Positions 58,933 to 64,000 of a stretch of DNA of 64,000 bases are shown one piece after another. The DNA is taken from positions 36,082,939-36,146,938 of the forward strand of contig OZ026521.1 in NCBI GenBank assembly GCA_964019695.1. The letters run 5' to 3'. Each line of letters begins with the position of its first letter. Positions within the stretch are counted from its first letter, which is position 1. The position numbers were made by a program, and so were the translations under genes. The notes under the pieces are model-generated. The model was not told the origin of the DNA. It ran no database searches and saw nothing but the letters and a program-made list of their open reading frames with translations. This DNA is from Loripinus fragilis. Its lineage: Eukaryota; Mollusca; Bivalvia; Lucinida; Lucinidae.

Positions 58933-60361
58933 TTGAGGTCGTCTGCAATGATGGTTTTGTTTGATGTTTTTTAAATGTCTAATTATGGGCAATAAATGAG
59001 CTAAACTTGATTTTAATTGGATCTTCTCATCCTTTGATTTATTCTTGACCACTGTGTACATTATATTTAATATAGAATATAAGTATGTCTACAGAATTCC
59101 AAAGGGCCCTTACTTAGACTACAGTTATAATTCTGTCTGATTACTCTACTGGTTGTGATGAGATGAGACGAGCAATTATTTTGCCACACAAGCAGATATA
59201 ATGATAGATATTGTATACGACTTGGATAAGGATTAGTTAAGATATTTTAAAACATTTAACCAATTTAACAAATACTAAATTGTCATGTTAAAATAGAAAC
59301 TATTATTTTCCACGCCCCTCTATCTATATCGTAGTATTATACATATATGGAAATATTGAAAAAGTTTATATATAACATCTGTAAAAAAGGTCTTGATAAT
59401 AGAGCAATGAATTGCTTCCTAAGATAAAGCACCAAAGCCCAGAGATTTATAAGAAACCATGCGAAAAATATTCATTTCTCTTTGAAATATCATCTCTTAC
59501 ACCAAGTCAATGGCCTTGCTAATTTATTATGTTAGGTAACATAAGTTACAACCTGTAACACAACCTGTAACAAGTACTCCTATCTTGTTGTTTAACATGC
59601 AAAATCTATGATTCTTTATTATAGAGCAAGACTATCAAAATATGGAAGATTTTATATAATTTTTACGTAAATAATACCTACCAAATTGGGCTCCTAAAAA
59701 CTTGGGGTAGTGTTGTTTAATTGCTTATATAAGGCAATGCATTTAAGATAGATAAACACACTTTGTTTTTTTTCTATAAGCCAAATAAGTGTGTTAGTAC
59801 AACTAGATTAAAAGCATTTTAAAAATTCACAAATCAGCTGTAAAATTAAATGCTATTGGTCACAGTTACCGTTTTTAAAGGGTAGTTTTATGTAAGTAAC
59901 GCACATAACACATTAGGATGCCGTAATTTTGCTTTAAAACTTTTATCTGCAGCTTAGGTATCCAGCAGGCAGACTATATGCGTGATTTAAATAGTTAGTT
60001 TAATGCCTTCTTTCTGTAGCACAGCCTTTTAACTTTTCATTTTCTGAATTTTATATGGTAACATATGTAACAGACTGTTAGAGGCAAACACCATATCATA
60101 CACATGCAAACATCTCTAATTCTACGCAGCTTGAAATGCTCTTTTAAGATACCATGTGTCTGCAAAATTCTTTAGCGGGGAGCAAAACATTCTCAGCCAT
60201 CAGTCTAACAATGATACATTGCCATTTTGGTAACGTATATTTTAGGATTTCCCACCAAGGGAGAAATTGAAATCTCTCTGTTTTGATATAAAACTCTCAC
60301 AACTTTGAACACAGAGTGTAAAATGCTTCTTTGAGCTAAAAACTAAAAATATTATTTTTGG
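58933..60361. other. AT-rich, no feature recognised
   Basis: No coding signature, tandem array or inverted repeat was found over about 1.4 kb. Confidence 0.45.
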
Positions 60362-61010
60362 ATAAAAAACCCCGCAGGTTTTTTCTCCCATTTTATTTTG
60401 TGGGGGAAAAACCCCGCGGGGGAAAAACCCTGCGGGGGAATTTTTTTCTTCCTCTAGAGGCACAATATAATGCTGAAAGTTTTTGATATACCTTTTATTA
60501 TGCATTGTGATGAATAATAATTAAAAAAAGTCAATTTGAATTTTTCAAAAAACCCTGCGGGGTTTTTCCCCCACAATCTGAAATGGGAGAAAAACCCCGC
60601 GGGGGAAATCAAAGTTTTGAATTAAGCCATATCAATCATTTTCTGCAATAACTACAATCAAACAAACTTGTTTCTTGAACAAATTTTAATATTTATTTTT
60701 TTGAAAAAACCCTGCGGGGTTTTTCCCCCATTTGAAAATGTGGGGGAAAAACCCCGCGCGGGGTTTAAAAAACCCCGCGGGGTTTTCGAAAAACCCCGCG
60801 GGGTTTTTAACTTTGACCATTTTTTTCATTTTGATGGCATATATTTTTTTAGTCATAATCATATATGTTTTGCACCCTTATGTCTGTATATATGTATTTT
60901 AGTGGTTTTGAGTCTTTTGCACCACTAGAAAGATGATGTGATTTTGCCAAATTCTGGTGTGGCAAAAAAAAACTGGTGGCTGTTCTGGGCTGTTTTCATT
61001 ACATATTGAA
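60362..61010 (-). mobile_element. Palindrome-module element, copy 2 (CCCCGCGGGG)
   Basis: Three modules (60366-60440, 60545-60608, 60703-60812), then TTTGACCATTTTTTTCATTT, TGGTTTTGAGTCTTTTGCAC and AATTCTGGTGTGGCAAAAAA, correspond in order to the reverse complement of 21395-22032. The right end TTTTCATTACATATTGAACG is complementary to the left end of copy 1. It abuts the 66-bp satellite directly. The minus and plus frames that read GVF/PRGVF are palindrome translations. Confidence 0.8.
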
Positions 61011-64000
61011 CGCCCCTCGTAAAGCATCTTGGTTGTATAGTTGACGGCATAATAACATTGATATAAATCACGTTTTGCTTACTGTTATGTCATCTTGGCT
61101 GTATGGTTGACTGCAAAATATCATTGATATAAAACACGTTCTGTTTACTGTTATGTCATCTTGGCTGTATAGTTGACGGCATAATAACATTGATATAAAT
61201 CACGTTTTGTTTACTATTATGTCATCTTGGCTGTATAGTTGACGGCATAATAACATTGATATAAATCACGTTTTGTTTACTGTTATGTCATCTTGGCTGT
61301 ATAGTTGACGGCATTATAACATTGATATAAATCACGTTTTGCTTACTGTTATGTCCTCTTGGCTGTATAGTTGACGGCATAATAACATTGATATAAATCA
61401 CGTTTTGTTAACTGTAATGTCATCTTGGCTGTATGGTTGACGGCATAATAACATTGATATAAATCACGTTTTGTTTACTGTTTTGTCATCTTGGCTGTAT
61501 AGTTGACGGCATTATAACATTGATATAAATCACGTCTTATTTACTGTTATGTCATCTTGGCTGTATAGTTGACGGCATAATAACATTGATATAAATCACG
61601 TTTTGTTTACTGTTATGTTATCTTGGCTGTATCGTTGACTGCAAAATAACATTGATATAAATCAAGATTTGTTTACTGTTATGTCATCTTGGCTGTTTAG
61701 TTGAGTGCATAATAACATTGATATAAATTACGTTTTGTTTACTGTTATGTCATCTTGGCTGTATATTTGACGGCATAATAACAATGATATAAATCAAGTT
61801 TTGTTTACTAATATGTCATCTTGGCTGTATAGTTGACTGCATAATAACATTGATATAAATCACGTTTTGTTTACTGTTATGTCATCTTGGCTGTATAGTT
61901 GACGGCATAATATCATTGATATAAATCACGTCTTATTTACTGTTATGTCATCTTGGCTGTATAGTTGACGACATAATAACATTGATATAAATCACGTTTT
62001 GTTTACAGTTATGTCAAATTTGGCTGTATGGTTGACGGCATAATAACATTGATATAAATTACGTTTTGTTTACTGTTATGTCATCTTGGCTGTATGGTTG
62101 ACGGCATAATAACATTGATATAAATCACGTTTTGTTTACTGTTATGTCATCTTGGCTGTATAGTTGACGGCATAATAACATTGATATAAATCACGTTTTG
62201 TTTACTGTTATGTCATCTTGGCTGTATAGTTGACGGCATAATAACATTGATATAAATCACGTTTTGTTTACTGTTATGTCCTCTTGGCTGTATAGTTGAC
62301 GGGATAATAACATTGATATAAATCACGTTTTTTTTTACTGTTATGTCATCTTGGCTGTATGGTTGACGGCATAATAACAGTGATATAAATCACGTTTTGT
62401 TTACTGTTATGTCATCTTGGCTGTATAGTTGACGGCATAATAACATTGATATAAATCACGTTTTGTTTACTGTTATGTCATCTTGGCTGTATAGTTGACG
62501 GCATAATAACATTGATATAAATCACGTTTTGTTTACTGTTATGTCATCTTGGCTGTATGGTTGACGGCATTATAACATTGATATAAATTACGTTTTGTTT
62601 ACTGTTATGTCATCTTGGCTGTATAGTTGACGGCATTATAACATTGATATAAATCACGTCTTATTAACTGTTATGTCATCTTGGCTGTATGGTTGACGGC
62701 ATAATAACATTGATATAAATCACGTTTTGTTTACTGTTATGTCATCTTAGCTGTATAGTTGACTGCATAATAACATTGATATAAATAACGTCTTATTTAC
62801 TGTTATGTAATCTTGGCTGTATAGTTGATGGCATAATAACATTGATATAAATCATGTCTTATTTACTGTTATGTCATCTTGGCTGTATGGTTGACTGCAA
62901 AATAACATTGATATATATCACGTCTTATTAACTGTTATGTCATCTTGGCTGTATGGTTGACTGCAAAATAACATTGATATAAATCACGTTTTGTTAACTG
63001 TTATGTCATCTTGGCTGTATGGTTGACTGCAAAATAACATTGATATAAATTACGTTTTGTTTACTGTTATGTCATCTTTGCTGTATAGTTGACTGCATAA
63101 TAACATTGATATAATCTTGTTTTGTTTACTGTTGTGTCATCTTGGCTGTATAGTTGACGGCATAATAACATTGATATAAATCACATTTTGTTTACTGTTA
63201 TGTCATCTTGGCTGTATAGTTGACGGCATAATAACATTGATATAAATCACGTTTTGTTTACTGTTATGTCATCTTGGCTGTATGTTTGACGCCATAATAA
63301 CATTGATATAAATCACGTTTTGTTTACTGTTATGTCATTTTGGCTGTTGTTTACTGTTATGTCATCTTGGCTGTATAGTTGACGGCATAATAACATTGAT
63401 ATAAATCATGTTTTGTTTACTGTTATGTCATCTTGGCTGTATAGTTGACTGCATAATAACATTGATATAAATCACATTTTGTTTACTGTTATGTCATCTT
63501 AACTGTATAGTTGACTGCAAAATAACATTGATATAAATCACGTTTTGTTAACTGTTATGTCATCTTGGCTTTTTTAGTTGACTGCAAAATAACATTGATA
63601 TAAATCACGTTTTGTTAACTGTTATGTCATCTTGGCTGTATAGTTGATGGCATAATAACATTGATATAAATCACGTCTTGTTAACTGTTATGTCATATTG
63701 GCTGTATAGTTGACTGCAAAATAACATTGATATAAATCACGTTTTGTTAACTGTTATGTCATCTTGGCTGTAAAGTTGACAGCATAATAACATTGATATA
63801 AATCACGTTTTGTTTACTGTTATGTCATCTTGGCTGTAAAGTTGACAGCATAATAACATTGATATAAATCACGTCTTATTTACTGTTATGTCATCTTGGC
63901 TGTATAGTTGACGGCATAATAACATTGATATAAATCACGTTTTGTTTACTGTTATGTCATCTTGGCTGTATAGTTGACGGCATAATAACATTGATATAAA
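61011..64000. repeat. 66-bp satellite, about 45 copies, runs off the edge
   Basis: The monomer contains GTCATCTTGGCTGTATAGTT, GACGGCATAATAACATTGAT, ATAAATCACGTTTTGTTTAC and TGTTAT. Phase is kept almost throughout; a truncated monomer lies at about 63337-63356. Variants include GACTGCAAAATAAC versus GACGGCATAATAAC, and ACGTCTTATTTACTG versus ACGTTTTGTTTACTG. The minus strand of the monomer matches the intron-exon boundary of the ZP exon at 20090. Confidence 0.97.

Noticed and set aside
60242..60928. Frames with repeated PRGVF / KPCGVF as a short peptide-repeat protein
   Set aside because: The peptides are the translation of CCCCGCGGGG palindromes and appear on both strands because of the DNA symmetry.
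61011..64000. Possible CRISPR-like array of regularly spaced repeats
   Set aside because: The whole 66-bp unit repeats with no unique spacers, and the window is eukaryotic. It is a satellite.

Overview
This is a eukaryotic, AT-rich, repeat-dominated intergenic and intronic window, most likely from a marine bivalve mollusc (a venerid-type clam is my best guess). The reasons are introns with GT-AG borders, tRNA-derived SINEs, 5'-truncated LINEs, many TIR and foldback DNA elements, and tandem families typical of bivalve genomes, such as the element that starts ATGCCCCCAAAGGAA and carries TCCGTCCG. There are no prokaryotic operons. Almost all long open frames are translations of satellites or microsatellites.

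Genes. The best-supported host gene is the 3' half of a zona pellucida (ZP) domain protein on the minus strand. Four exons (20090-20006, 12714-12537, 7299-7179, 6970-6855) have good splice borders and matching phases. They encode the ZP-C domain, a basic KKRR cleavage-like site and a short hydrophobic tail ending in a stop. The 5' exons (ZP-N and signal peptide) were not recognised and may lie upstream of 20090.

Layout. 1-6010: satellite of ~140-bp monomers in a ~1.32-kb higher-order repeat that has absorbed a SINE fragment. 6.2-9.9 kb: last ZP exons and three degenerate tandem families. 12.9-14.7 kb: two octamer-like short-repeat arrays in opposite orientation. 15.3-19.5 kb: nested foldbacks and a 280-bp inverted repeat inside a ZP intron. 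20.1-22.0 kb: an element carrying CCCCGCGGGG palindromes, inserted 47 bp upstream of a ZP splice acceptor. 23-27.6 kb: several TIR elements, a tandem element full of oestrogen-response-like palindromes, and a hAT relic. 28-32 kb: a ~340-bp periodic repeat interrupted by a ~1.95-kb TIR transposon. 34-38.3 kb: a 1.19-kb TIR element with a 5-bp TSD and a 2.44-kb Mutator-like element with a 9-bp TSD. 36-50.6 kb: palindromic GATCAG repeats, piggyBac-like MITEs and a 3.5-kb tandem duplication carrying three decaying copies of one LINE fragment. 51.2-57.2 kb: two head-to-tail copies of an element encoding a tyrosine recombinase and a SAP domain, the second one holding a 1.45-kb CTA repeat bracketed by its own inverted repeats. 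57.7-58.9 kb: a full SINE and LINE-tail remnants. 60.4-64 kb: a second palindrome element, then about 45 copies of a 66-bp satellite.

How the parts relate. The 66-bp satellite monomer matches the intron-exon boundary of the ZP exon at 20.09 kb, and in both places the same palindrome-bearing element abuts it at nearly the same monomer position. The tyrosine-recombinase element is the most autonomous-looking mobile system here, although its recombinase is broken.
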